From VAZQ01 sp963763365 (GTDB lineage: Bacteria > Pseudomonadota > Alphaproteobacteria > Rhizobiales > Xanthobacteraceae), in contig CAVXOE010000003.1 of assembly GCA_963763365.1 (NCBI GenBank), positions 1 to 64,000 of the forward strand: DNA of 64,000 nucleotides, in the 5' to 3' direction. Position numbers and translations under genes: made by a program. Below are positions 35,871 to 44,912 of the stretch, piece by piece. The notes beneath the pieces were generated by a model, which was not told where the DNA came from, ran no database searches, and saw only the letters and a program-made list of their open reading frames with translations. Within the stretch, counting starts at the first letter, position 1. Each line of letters starts with the position of its first letter.

Positions 35871-37388
35871 ATGACGGGAACCGATCGAACCGCGCATTAT
35901 CTCATCCGCGGCGGGCGCATCTACGATCACGACGGTGATGTGCATCAGCCCGCGGTCGCCGATCTTCTAATAAGCGGCGACAAGATCGAGCGTATCGCAC
36001 CGGCCATCGATGCGCCGGACGGCGTCGAGGTCATCGAAGCCCGTGGCAACCTTGTGGTGCCGGGCTTCGTCAACTCGCACTACCATTCGCATGACGTGCT
36101 GTTGAAAGGCATGTTCGAGGAAATGCCGTTCGACATCTGGGCGCTGCACACCAATGCGGCGAGCTACGGCCGGCGCTCACTCCACGAGTTGCGCATCCGC
36201 ACGTTGATCGGTGCCGCCGAAATGCTGCGCAACGGCATCACCACGGTGCAGGACTTCCTCACCGTCTACCCGGCAGACGAAGCCATCGTGGACACCGTGC
36301 TGTCGGCTTATGCGGAGGCCGGAATCCGCGTCGTCTTCGCGATCGCGGCGCGCGATCGCGCCGCGCTCGACATCGCTCCCCTGATGACGAAGGAATTGCC
36401 CGAGGGCATCCGCCAGCGCCTGGTCGGAACGAGCCGTCCGGCCAAGGACGAATTGGATTTCGTTTCGGGGCAGATCAAGCGGCTCGGCATGCAGCCGCGG
36501 CCGCTCACGACATGGGCGCTGGCGCCATCGGCGCCGCAGCGTTGCTCGCCGGAACTGCTCGAGGGTATCGCCGCCCTATCCCGCGAGCACGGGTTTCCGG
36601 TCTTCACGCATGTCTACGAGACGCGGCCGCAGGCCGCTGCGGCGCACGTGCAATCCTCTTCATTGCTGGACGTCCTCGCCAACGCGGGGCTGATGACCGG
36701 GCGGTTGAACCTCGTCCACGGCGTTTGGCTCGCGGCGCGCGATATCGCCATGCTTGCGGAGTGCGGCGCGAGCGTCGTGCACAATCCGATCAGCAATCTC
36801 AAGCTCAAGAGCGGCGTGGCACCGATTCTCGATCTCTATCGCGCGGGTGTCCCGGTCGCACTCGGCTGCGACAACTACAGTTGCGCCGAGACGCAGAATA
36901 TCTTCATCGCCATGCGGATGCTGTGTCTGCTGCCGGCGGTAACCTCTCCGGAACCTCATCCGGTCACCGCCGCGTATGCACTCAAGGCCGCGACACTGAC
37001 CGGCGCAAAGGCGTGCGGCCTTGAAGGCCGGATCGGCGCGCTGAAATCCGGCATGGCGGCGGACCTGATGATCCTCGACGTCCAGGAGCCGGCATTCGTG
37101 CCATTCAACAGCGCCGCACGGCAGATCGTTTTCTCGGAGGCGGGCCGTGCAGTGAAAACCGTGTTCGTCGGCGGCCGGCCGGTGGTTCGGGACGGCAAGC
37201 TCGTCACCGTCGACGAAGCGGCACTCGCCGCCGAAGCCGAAGTCATCGCGCCGGGGTTCCGCCGCGAGGCGGAAGAGATCGCGCGGCGAAGCGCCGACCT
37301 CATCGCGCCGCTGCTCGAGGGAAATCGCGCCGCATGGAAGGTCAAGACGGGGCTTGAGCGCTACATCGGCGGCCCAAAAGAGCGATAG
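35871..37388 (+). CDS. Amidohydrolase of the cytosine/atrazine deaminase type
   Basis: A 505-residue metal-dependent hydrolase. The N-terminal beta-sandwich leads into VVPGFVNSHYHSHDVLLKG (HxH metal pair), then HVYETRP, NLVHGVWLAARD and VALGCDNYSCAE, giving the remaining metal and catalytic residues of the AtzA/TrzN/guanine-deaminase branch. Typical reactions are deamination or dechlorination of N-heterocycles. It is followed after 90 bp by an intact Bug receptor on the same strand, so uptake and hydrolysis are probably co-expressed. The specific substrate cannot be deduced. Confidence 0.88.
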   Translation: MTGTDRTAHYLIRGGRIYDHDGDVHQPAVADLLISGDKIERIAPAIDAPDGVEVIEARGNLVVPGFVNSHYHSHDVLLKGMFEEMPFDIWALHTNAASYGRRSLHELRIRTLIGAAEMLRNGITTVQDFLTVYPADEAIVDTVLSAYAEAGIRVVFAIAARDRAALDIAPLMTKELPEGIRQRLVGTSRPAKDELDFVSGQIKRLGMQPRPLTTWALAPSAPQRCSPELLEGIAALSREHGFPVFTHVYETRPQAAAAHVQSSSLLDVLANAGLMTGRLNLVHGVWLAARDIAMLAECGASVVHNPISNLKLKSGVAPILDLYRAGVPVALGCDNYSCAETQNIFIAMRMLCLLPAVTSPEPHPVTAAYALKAATLTGAKACGLEGRIGALKSGMAADLMILDVQEPAFVPFNSAARQIVFSEAGRAVKTVFVGGRPVVRDGKLVTVDEAALAAEAEVIAPGFRREAEEIARRSADLIAPLLEGNRAAWKVKTGLERYIGGPKER

Positions 37389-37478
37389 CCATAAACGGCC
37401 CCGCAGCGCGATCGGGCATGCTTTTTGCTTTTTTGGCGGCAGCAGATGCAATCAGGTCAACCCATAGGAACCGCGTCC

Positions 37479-38462
37479 ATGTTCGCGCGCCTTCTGTTCG
37501 GGACATTCGCAACCTGCACCATCGCCCTCGCGGCGCCTCCCGCGTCAGCCGAAGATTGGCCGACGAGGCCGCTGACCATGGTGGTGCCGTTCGCCGCCGG
37601 CAGCGCGTCCGACACGGTGGGCCGGATTCTCGCCGCCGGTCTTGCCACGCCGCTCGGCCAGCAGGTGATCGTCGAGAACGTCGGCGGCGCGGGCGGGATG
37701 ACCGGTACCGGGCGCGTCGCGAACGCCGCACCCGATGGCTATCAGTTCTCGCTCGGCAGCGTGGACACGATGGCCATCAATCAGACGCTCTACAAGAAAC
37801 CGCTCTACCATTCGGATACCGATTTTACCCCGGTTGGACTCGTCATCGAGCAGCCGATCATCCTGATCGTGCGTGCCGATCTGCCTGTCAGCACGCTGCA
37901 GGAATTCGTCGCCTATGCCAAAGCCAACCAAGGCAAGATGCAATTCGGTTCCGCAGGTCCGGGGTCGGGATCGCATCTTGCGTGCGCCCGCGCGAATGCC
38001 GCGATCGGCGCGGAACCGACGCATGTTCCCTATCGCGGCTCCGCGCAGGCGATGCAGGACCTGGCGGCGGGACGCATCGATTTCTTCTGCGCGCTGGGAG
38101 CGGCCGCCATGGCCCCGCTCGAGAGCAAGACCGCCAAGCCTGTTGCCATTCTGACGCGCGAGCGCTCGCCGTTGTTTCCCGACATCCCGAGCGCGAGCGA
38201 GCAGGGACTGCCCGGTGTCGAGTCCTATTTCTGGAGCGGCTTCTTCTTTCCCAAGGGGACGCCGGATGCGATCGTGAAGAAGATGTCTACCGCCACCGCG
38301 GAAACCCTGGATTCGAAGGCGACACAGGATCGCCTTAAAAAAGCGGGCGTGAGCGTGATCGGGCCGGAGCGGCGCTCTCCCGAATATCTGAAGACATTCG
38401 TCGACAGCGAGATCGCGAACTGGGCCGCCACGATCAAGGCGAGTGGCGTCAGCCTCGATTAG
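37479..38462 (+). CDS. Bug-type substrate-binding protein
   Basis: A receptor of about 327 residues with a signal peptide (LLFGTFATCTIALAAPPASA). Motifs are LTMVVPFAAGSASDTVGRIL, VIVENVGGAGGMTGTGRVA, HVPYRGSAQAMQDLAAGRIDFFC and YFWSGFFFPKGTPDAIVKKM. ATG 37479 with AGGAA upstream is chosen; an ATG at 37446 is also in frame. It lies directly behind the deaminase-type amidohydrolase and before two palindromic repeats. Several cysteines in the mature chain (HLACAR, FFCALG) are unusual for the family. Confidence 0.88.
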   Translation: MFARLLFGTFATCTIALAAPPASAEDWPTRPLTMVVPFAAGSASDTVGRILAAGLATPLGQQVIVENVGGAGGMTGTGRVANAAPDGYQFSLGSVDTMAINQTLYKKPLYHSDTDFTPVGLVIEQPIILIVRADLPVSTLQEFVAYAKANQGKMQFGSAGPGSGSHLACARANAAIGAEPTHVPYRGSAQAMQDLAAGRIDFFCALGAAAMAPLESKTAKPVAILTRERSPLFPDIPSASEQGLPGVESYFWSGFFFPKGTPDAIVKKMSTATAETLDSKATQDRLKKAGVSVIGPERRSPEYLKTFVDSEIANWAATIKASGVSLD

Positions 38463-38464
38463 AG

Positions 38465-38540
38465 CTAGTGTCCCGGTTCCGACGCTTGTATCCCCTTGCA
38501 GCACACACGCATACAAGCGTCGGAACCAAAGGGACACTAG
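38465..38540. repeat. CTAGTG-bounded palindrome P1
   Basis: A 76-bp inverted repeat that begins CTAGTGTCCC and ends GGGACACTAG. Its arms contain GGTTCCGACGCTTGTAT and the complement ATACAAGCGTCGGAACC. It lies 3 bp after the Bug gene and may act as its terminator. Ends match those of P2 and P3 but the stem sequence does not. Confidence 0.75.
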
Positions 38541-38553
38541 CAACTCTATGATT

Positions 38554-38631
38554 CTAGTGCGGCTTTGGATTTGACGTTCCTACGAAGGACCCGCGGCAAT
38601 GCTGGTAGGAACGTCAAATCCGCCGCACTAG
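38554..38631. repeat. CTAGTG-bounded palindrome P2
   Basis: A 78-bp inverted repeat beginning CTAGTGCGG and ending CCGCACTAG, with arms GATTTGACGTTCCTAC and GTAGGAACGTCAAATC. It starts 13 bp after P1. The terminal CTAG supplies the stop codon of the M20 gene. Confidence 0.75.
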
Positions 38632-39920
38632 GGGCGCCACGCTGCAGCCGCTGGCGGCTTCCGGCTGCAAAGGTCGAGCGCCAGCGCCAGATAGATTCTC
38701 GCGGCGGCGACACAGTCCTCCACCAGCACATGCTCGCCCGACGCATGCATGGACGACGCACTGCGCGCGTCGGGATGCATGCGTCCGCCCGGACCGAAGC
38801 AGACACACGGCACGCCATAGGCGGAAAGGTGCACGGCGTCGGCCCCGGGCCGGCGGATGATCGATGGCGGCCGCTCGCCGGTGACGTCCTGTTGTGCCGC
38901 GCCGAGAGCCTGGATGATCGGCAGGTTCTCGTCGAGCACGACCGGCGGGTCCGTGACGTAAAGATGCAGTTTCGGCTCGGGGATGCCCTTGCGCCGCGCG
39001 AAGTCGCCAAGCGCGCGGCGCAGGCCGCGCTTGACGCTGTCCACGGTCTGTCCAGGAACGGTGCGGATGTCGAGATAGAGGCTGCATTCATAGGGGTTGC
39101 GCGAGAGCCGCCAAGGCGCGCCGCCGCGGATCGCCGCGAAGGTCACGTTGGGATGCTCGCCCATGAACTCGTTCGAGGCTTCGTAGTCCTTGGCCCAGAT
39201 CGCGAGATCGTGCTGCAACTCGTGCATGACCTCGATCGCATTGATCACGTTCGGGCGGTTCGACATGGCCGAATGCGCGACCGTGCCGCCGACGCTGATG
39301 CGAAGCCATATGCAGCCCATGTTGGCGATCGAGATGCGCATGCCGGTGGGCTCGGCAAGGAGCGCGAAGTCGGCCGTGACGCCGTGCGTTACGAGATGCC
39401 GTGTGCCGATGCCGTAGCCGGAGTATTCGATACCTTGGAATTCCTCGACCGCGGTCTTCTCGATCTCACCTACAACACCACCGAACGAGATGTCGCCGGG
39501 CAACTCGATACCGGAACGCACGATCGCTTCGATCGCGATCAGCGCGGACGCGAGCCCGCTCTTCATGTTGTTGGCGCCAAGCCCCCAGACCCAGCCGTCG
39601 CGATGGATTGCCTTGGGCTGGAAGCCCTCACCGACGAGATGCTCCTCCTGCCCGGAATAGGACGTGTCCATGTGGCCGGTGAACAGCAGATTGAGCCCGT
39701 CGCCGCGACCGCGCCGGTGGCCGACCGCGTTCGGTCGCCCCTCGTCCACCAGCGGCAGGTCGGTATCCAGGCCGGAACGGCGCATCCGTTCGACGAGATA
39801 TTGCGCGACGGCGATCTCCTTTCCGGTCGGGCTCGAGATGTCGACAAGGTCCATCAGCAGCGTGCGCACGTTCTCGGCGCCGATGTGCGCGGCGGCCTTG
39901 GCGAAATCGGGATGAGTCAT
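38628..39920 (-). CDS. M20-family metallo-hydrolase (ArgE/DapE-like)
   Basis: A 430-residue enzyme of the M20 peptidase/deacylase family, which removes acyl or amide groups at a two-metal site. LLFTGHMDTS supplies the first metal histidine and aspartate. GVVGEIEKTAVEEF holds the catalytic glutamate, and the dimerisation lid is present (GGTVAHSAMSNRP). The bridging aspartate expected in G-A-x-D-M-K-G is Asn here (LGANNMKSGLAS), which may change metal use. The reading frame ends inside palindrome P2. It is followed by none on its strand and preceded by a GMC oxidoreductase 18 bp upstream, so the two are likely co-transcribed. Confidence 0.85.
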   Translation of the reverse strand: MTHPDFAKAAAHIGAENVRTLLMDLVDISSPTGKEIAVAQYLVERMRRSGLDTDLPLVDEGRPNAVGHRRGRGDGLNLLFTGHMDTSYSGQEEHLVGEGFQPKAIHRDGWVWGLGANNMKSGLASALIAIEAIVRSGIELPGDISFGGVVGEIEKTAVEEFQGIEYSGYGIGTRHLVTHGVTADFALLAEPTGMRISIANMGCIWLRISVGGTVAHSAMSNRPNVINAIEVMHELQHDLAIWAKDYEASNEFMGEHPNVTFAAIRGGAPWRLSRNPYECSLYLDIRTVPGQTVDSVKRGLRRALGDFARRKGIPEPKLHLYVTDPPVVLDENLPIIQALGAAQQDVTGERPPSIIRRPGADAVHLSAYGVPCVCFGPGGRMHPDARSASSMHASGEHVLVEDCVAAARIYLALALDLCSRKPPAAAAWRP

Positions 39921-39937
39921 ACGGGCATGTCCAATTC

Positions 39938-41584
39938 TTACGCCCGGGCGAGCGCAGCTTGCGATCCTGAGCTTGCGCGCCGACCTCCGGCGATCAGGTC
40001 GGCGGCCTTCTCCGCCAGCATGATCACCGGGGCGTTGATGTTGCCCCCGATGAGATCGGGCATCGCGGAAGCATCGACGACGCGCAGGTGTTCCGAACCG
40101 AGCACGTTGAGGTTGCTGTCCAAGACGGCCAGATCATCGGTTGGAATTCCCATCTTGCAGGTCCCCAGCGGGTGATGAACGGTGATGCCAATTTGCGCGA
40201 TGTATTCGTCGAGCTCGGCATCGGTTCGCATGGCCGGGGATAGACGCTTTGCGATGAACGGCTGCAATGCGCTCTGGCCTCCGACTTCCTGCGCCATCCG
40301 CATCCCTGAACGAAAGACCTTCTGGTCAAATTCCGTCGACAGAAAGTTTTGAACGATGATCGGTGCGTCGAGCGGGTTGGACGACTTCAGCCTCACCTCG
40401 CCTCGACTCTGCGGGCGCAGCAAAGCAGCGCGAATTGTGAATCCATCCGGATAGGCTTTTTTGAATGGTGGAAGATAAGGCGCGGCCGTCATGGGTGCGC
40501 TGACGAACATGAACTGAACATCAGGGAGGTCGTTAGCGTACTGTGTGCGCAGGAACGCCATCGCCCCGGCGGGAAGGTCAGTCGCGATGCCTTTGCCGCG
40601 GAAATAGGCATTGCCCAACGCGACAGCGATGCGGTCGAGCCGCATGCTGTGATGCAACGGCCCGGGCTCCTTCCGCTGATAGGCGACGGGCGCAGAAATA
40701 TGATCCTGCAGATTCTTACCGACTCCCTTCAGCGGAACTCTCACCTTGACCCCGACCTTTGTCAGTTGATCGGGATCGCCGACGCCGGACAGCATCAGGA
40801 GTTGAGGAGAATTGATCACGCCGCCACAGAGGATCACCTCTCGCGCGGCATGCGCGGTTCGAAGCGTGCCGCCCTTGCGGTATTCGATTCCCACCGCGCG
40901 TGTGCCTTCGAACAGAACCCGGGTTGCCAGCGCCTTGATCTCGAGTGTGACATTGGGCCGCCGGAGGGCCGGCCGAAGGTAGGCAACAGCAGTGCTGCAG
41001 CGTCGGCCGTCGCGAATGGTCGACTGCAGCCGACCGAAGCCTTCCTGCCGCTCTCCGTTGTAGTCATCGGTGAAGGAATGTCCCGCGCCCGCACCAGCTT
41101 GCAGGAACGCCTCGTTGAGCGGGTCGTGGTAGCGGCTGAACTGCGTGGTCAACGGGCCGTCCGCGCCACGATAGGCGTTCGCGCCACCTTCCCACGACTC
41201 CTGGCGACGGAAATAGGGAAGAACCTTTTCGTATGACCAGTCCGGAAGCCCCGAGGCGGCCCAGCGATCATAGTCGCCGCGATGTCCGCGCACGTAGGCC
41301 ATGGCATTGATCGATGACGAGCCCCCGATCACCTTCCCGCGTGCACACTCGATCGGACGACCGCCCATCGCCGCTTCCGGTTCCGAGAAATACATCCAAT
41401 CGTCCATTCGGTGCAGGAACAGCCGCGGCCAGCCCAGCGGAACATGAATCCAGGGGTTGTGGTCCCACCCGCCGGCTTCCAGAAGCAATACTCTGACGTC
41501 GTTCTGCTCAGACAGACGGTTGGCCAAAACGCAGCCCGCCGACCCTGCCCCCACGATGACGTAGTCGAATTGATCACCGGCCAT
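39938..41584 (-). CDS. GMC-family FAD oxidoreductase (choline dehydrogenase-like)
   Basis: A 548-residue flavoprotein oxidising an alcohol. It shows the FAD dinucleotide fold DYVIVGAGSAGCVLANRL, the GMC signature near ECARGKVIGGSSSINAMAYVRGH, the second signature GGVINSPQLLMLSGVG and the C-terminal VHHPLGTCKMG with the active-site His, followed by VDASAMPDLIGGNINAP. Length and motifs match choline/alcohol dehydrogenases without a signal peptide. The gene is 18 bp upstream of the M20 hydrolase and just downstream of palindrome P3. The substrate alcohol is not apparent. Confidence 0.9.
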   Translation of the reverse strand: MAGDQFDYVIVGAGSAGCVLANRLSEQNDVRVLLLEAGGWDHNPWIHVPLGWPRLFLHRMDDWMYFSEPEAAMGGRPIECARGKVIGGSSSINAMAYVRGHRGDYDRWAASGLPDWSYEKVLPYFRRQESWEGGANAYRGADGPLTTQFSRYHDPLNEAFLQAGAGAGHSFTDDYNGERQEGFGRLQSTIRDGRRCSTAVAYLRPALRRPNVTLEIKALATRVLFEGTRAVGIEYRKGGTLRTAHAAREVILCGGVINSPQLLMLSGVGDPDQLTKVGVKVRVPLKGVGKNLQDHISAPVAYQRKEPGPLHHSMRLDRIAVALGNAYFRGKGIATDLPAGAMAFLRTQYANDLPDVQFMFVSAPMTAAPYLPPFKKAYPDGFTIRAALLRPQSRGEVRLKSSNPLDAPIIVQNFLSTEFDQKVFRSGMRMAQEVGGQSALQPFIAKRLSPAMRTDAELDEYIAQIGITVHHPLGTCKMGIPTDDLAVLDSNLNVLGSEHLRVVDASAMPDLIGGNINAPVIMLAEKAADLIAGGRRASSGSQAALARA

Positions 41585-41604
41585 GTTGGTCCTCTAGGAT
41601 CGCG

Positions 41605-41680
41605 CTAGTGGTCCGATTCTAACATTCGCATCCCGTTTTCGGCGGGCTCATTTCGCGAAGGTTAGAATCCACTCCATTAG
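41605..41680. repeat. CTAGTG-bounded palindrome P3
   Basis: A 76-bp imperfect inverted repeat beginning CTAGTGG and ending CCATTAG (one mismatch from CCACTAG), with arms GATTCTAACATTCGC and GCGAAGGTTAGAATC. It lies between the amidase and GMC genes on the same strand and may attenuate transcription between them. Confidence 0.7.
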
Positions 41681-41692
41681 CGATAACCGAGC

Positions 41693-42991
41693 TTACGACG
41701 ATTTCAACAGCGTCAGGATCCGGGCCGCCAAGGCGATCGTCCGGTCATCCTGGCCAACGGGACCGACGATCTGCAGCCCGACCGGCATCCCGTTCGGGCC
41801 CGCAAACGCCGGCAGCGTAAGGCAAGGCCCGCGCATCAATGTCCAGACGCGATTGAATGCCGAATTTGATATCGAGGTGAGGTCAGTGGGGGCCTCACCG
41901 CAAGTGCTGGGTGTCATGATGACATCGCAACCCTCGAACAGCTTCATGAGCGCGCGTTGGCACTCCAGGGAATGGGATTGAGCATTGTCGTAACGCGTTT
42001 GATCGATCTTCTCCGGCGCGCCAAGTTGACTTTGCAGCCAATGGTTCATCGTCTTGAGATGATGGCGCGCCTCCCACTCCATCGCGCGCGATCCTTCGGC
42101 CCGCACGATGACGTTGAATGTCTCTTCGATACCGTTGAAGACATTCGGCAACTCAACGTCGAAAACGTCCATTCCCCGCGAAACCAAAAGGCGGGCTCCG
42201 GATTCAAGTGCCGCAACCGTCTCCGGTTGAGCCGCGTTCCACCAAGTGGTGCGGCAAACCCCGACCCGAATTCGACCGTCGTACGGCAGCGGGGCGGCGC
42301 CGACGAGTACCGACCGCAGCAACGCGATGTCCTCGACGCTGCGGGCAAACAGGCCCATCGTGTCGATCGTCGGACGCAGATGCCGGATACCGCCGCGGTC
42401 AATGCCCGTCAGGCTCGATTTGTAACCGACGACCCCGCAAAACGCCGCCGGCAAAATGGTCGAGCCGCCCGTCTGCGAACCCACCGCCAGCGGCACCATG
42501 AAATCCGCCACCGCCGCCGCGCTTCCGCTCGATGAAACGCCGGGGCTGCGTGAAAAATCATGCGGGTTCCGGGTGCCGATCGGAACCGGGCTTGCGAATT
42601 CGGTGGTGACACACTTTCCCAGAATGACCGCGCCCGCGAGCCGGAGCAGCGACACGACCGCGGTGTCGTTCGCCGGGCGGTGATCCTTGTAGATTTGCGA
42701 CCCGTAGGCGGTCGGCATGTCGCAGGTGTCGAAGATGTCCTTGATCCCGACGGGCACGCCATGGAACGGACTTCTCGGCGCTTCGCGATCGCGCGCCCGG
42801 GCTTGCTCGAGCGCAATCTCGCGATCGACAAATGCCCAGGCATGGACGTCGGAGTCGCGCGCGGCTATTCGCGCAAGGCAATCCTCGACCAGCCGTTCCG
42901 ATGTGGCGGAGCCATCACGCAGCCTGGCGGCGGCCTGCGCCGCGGTGAGCAGATTCAAGCCGCCGGGGCCGCGGGATGACAGGTCCGGCAT
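41693..42991 (-). CDS. Amidase-signature-family amidase
   Basis: A 432-residue hydrolase with the Ser-cisSer-Lys triad of the amidase signature family. Lys lies in GVPVGIKDIFDT, the cis-Ser in VSSSGSAAAVAD and the nucleophile in VGSQTGGSTILPA. Family members cleave carboxamides or ureas. It begins 7 bp after the TRAP large permease stop on the same strand, so it is part of a TRAP-amidase operon. Uptake of an amide by the TRAP system and its hydrolysis here is the simplest reading. Confidence 0.9.
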   Translation of the reverse strand: MPDLSSRGPGGLNLLTAAQAAARLRDGSATSERLVEDCLARIAARDSDVHAWAFVDREIALEQARARDREAPRSPFHGVPVGIKDIFDTCDMPTAYGSQIYKDHRPANDTAVVSLLRLAGAVILGKCVTTEFASPVPIGTRNPHDFSRSPGVSSSGSAAAVADFMVPLAVGSQTGGSTILPAAFCGVVGYKSSLTGIDRGGIRHLRPTIDTMGLFARSVEDIALLRSVLVGAAPLPYDGRIRVGVCRTTWWNAAQPETVAALESGARLLVSRGMDVFDVELPNVFNGIEETFNVIVRAEGSRAMEWEARHHLKTMNHWLQSQLGAPEKIDQTRYDNAQSHSLECQRALMKLFEGCDVIMTPSTCGEAPTDLTSISNSAFNRVWTLMRGPCLTLPAFAGPNGMPVGLQIVGPVGQDDRTIALAARILTLLKSS

Positions 42992-42998
42992 CGATGCC

Positions 42999-44300
42999 TC
43001 ATTTCATCAGCGCAGGGAGGAACAGCGCGATCTGCGGGAAAATCATCAGCAGCACGATGCCAAGCAGAAGCGGCAGGATGAAGATCAGCGAACCCCGCAC
43101 CACCTCCGCCATATCGACGCCCGGCACCACGGATTTGAGCACGAACAAATTGAAGCCCACCGGCGGCGTGATGGCGGCAATTTCGATCTGGATCGTCACC
43201 ATGACGCCGAACCATACGGGATCGTAGCCGAGCGCGACGACGGTCTTGAAGAAAATCGGGACGATGATGACCAGAATACTGGTGGGATCGAGGAACATGC
43301 CCAGCACCAGCAGCAGCAGATTGATCAGCACAATGATCGCCCACGGCGGCACGTCGAAGCTCGTCAGAAACGCCGACATTCCCTGTGGAATTCCGAGCCG
43401 GGTCAGCAGAAACGAACTGAACAGACCGCCGATGAACAGCAGCAGGAACATCGCCGTCGTGCGTACCGTGCTGTCGAGCATCCGGTGCATCACGTTCCAG
43501 CGCAGGTAGCCCATGACGCCGGCGATCGCGATCGCGCCCGCAGCACCGACGGCGCCAGCCTCGGTCGGCGTCGCAATCCCCCAGTAGATCGACCCGATCA
43601 CCAGAACGGACAGCACCAGCACCGGCGCGACGCCGCCGAGCGAGCGGAACTTGACCGCCCAGGGCGCGCTCTCCTTCAGTGGCGGCGCAAGCTCCGGGCG
43701 CCATATCACCTTCAGGATCACGGTAGCGGAGAACAGGATCGCCATCATGATGCCCGGCAGGATGCCGGCAATGAACAGGTCGCCGATCGATGTTTCGGTG
43801 AGGACGCCATAGATGATCATCGGCACGCTCGGCGGAATGAGGATGCCAAGCGTGCCGCCCGCGGCGGCCGTGCCGAGCGCGAGCGACTTGTCGTAACCGC
43901 GCTTGATCATTTCCGGCACCGCCATCGAACCGATGGTCGCGGCGGTCACCGGGCTTGAACCGCAGACTGCGGCAAACACCGCACAGGCGAACACGGTCGC
44001 GACCGCGAGCGCGCCGGGAAGCCTGCGCAGCCACATATGCGCGGCGCGAAAGAGATCGTTGCCGATCCCGGTCGCCGCCAGCGCCTCCCCCATCAGCACG
44101 AACAGCGGAACCACCACGAGCACGAAGTTGCTCGACTGGGTGAAGGCGATGTTGCCAAGCTGGCGCAAGGCGTCGGGAGAGATGAAAATCGCCGTTCCCA
44201 AAATGCCGATGGTTCCGAGCGCGACCGCGACCGGCGTCCGCGTCACCATCAAGGCCATGAGGACAAGTATGAACGCGAGGAACCCGAGAAAAGATTCCAT
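42999..44300 (-). CDS. dctM: TRAP transporter large permease (DctM)
   Basis: A 433-residue inner-membrane protein with about 12 hydrophobic segments, the DctM signatures ALAVATVFACAVFAAVCGSSPVTAATI and LGILIPPSVPMIIYGVLTETSIGDLFIAGI, and PVGFNLFVLKSVVPGVD near the C terminus. It forms the ion-coupled channel for an organic acid or amide. It lies 18 bp downstream of DctQ and is followed by the amidase. Confidence 0.92.
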   Translation of the reverse strand: MESFLGFLAFILVLMALMVTRTPVAVALGTIGILGTAIFISPDALRQLGNIAFTQSSNFVLVVVPLFVLMGEALAATGIGNDLFRAAHMWLRRLPGALAVATVFACAVFAAVCGSSPVTAATIGSMAVPEMIKRGYDKSLALGTAAAGGTLGILIPPSVPMIIYGVLTETSIGDLFIAGILPGIMMAILFSATVILKVIWRPELAPPLKESAPWAVKFRSLGGVAPVLVLSVLVIGSIYWGIATPTEAGAVGAAGAIAIAGVMGYLRWNVMHRMLDSTVRTTAMFLLLFIGGLFSSFLLTRLGIPQGMSAFLTSFDVPPWAIIVLINLLLLVLGMFLDPTSILVIIVPIFFKTVVALGYDPVWFGVMVTIQIEIAAITPPVGFNLFVLKSVVPGVDMAEVVRGSLIFILPLLLGIVLLMIFPQIALFLPALMK

Positions 44301-44318
44301 AGGGGCCGCCCCCTGTCC

Positions 44319-44864
44319 CTAATCTACGGAAGCCACGCCCGGGACGTCTGCCGACGGCGGCGCGGGATCTGACCAGACGCGCATGAGCTGCACGCAGCCC
44401 GTCAGCAGGAACTGCAGCGTTCCGACCGGGCCTATCCAGTACAGATATTTGAGCTTGATCGGTATGACCGAGAAGCTGAATTCATCCGTCTCGAACACGT
44501 CGATCGCCAAGTCGAGCACATACCAGAAAAGCACCGCGCCAAAGAATACGACCAGGACGTAGCCGGAGATCCGCTGCCAGCGGCGCCATGCCGGCGGGAC
44601 CAATGGGTCGAACAAGTCCACATGCACATGGTGGCCGCTCTCGAGCGCGGGCGCCAAGGCGAGGAAGAAGGCGAACTGCAAAAGGTAGCGCGCGACATCG
44701 AGCGACCAGGTTGACGGCGCGTTGAACCCATAGCGCAGGACGACCTCGCGCAAGACGACCACGACAATCGCCACGACCAGGACGGAAGCGATCAGCGCGA
44801 ACAACCGGTTGACGGCGCTGGTGAACGCCGTCGCCGCGTCGAGCCAGGACCGGTCTTTCTGCAT
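44319..44864 (-). CDS. dctQ: TRAP transporter small permease (DctQ)
   Basis: A 181-residue membrane protein with four predicted helices. The first is LFALIASVLVVAIVVVVLREVVLRYGF, and HVHVDLFDP in the second loop is the typical DctQ small-subunit motif. It sits between the DctP and DctM genes, as in most TRAP operons, and pairs with DctM in the membrane. Confidence 0.88.
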   Translation of the reverse strand: MQKDRSWLDAATAFTSAVNRLFALIASVLVVAIVVVVLREVVLRYGFNAPSTWSLDVARYLLQFAFFLALAPALESGHHVHVDLFDPLVPPAWRRWQRISGYVLVVFFGAVLFWYVLDLAIDVFETDEFSFSVIPIKLKYLYWIGPVGTLQFLLTGCVQLMRVWSDPAPPSADVPGVASVD

Positions 44865-44912
44865 ATCAGCCGTCTCGGTCGGGATCGCGGTTCGCGGACC
44901 GCCCGAGGAAGG

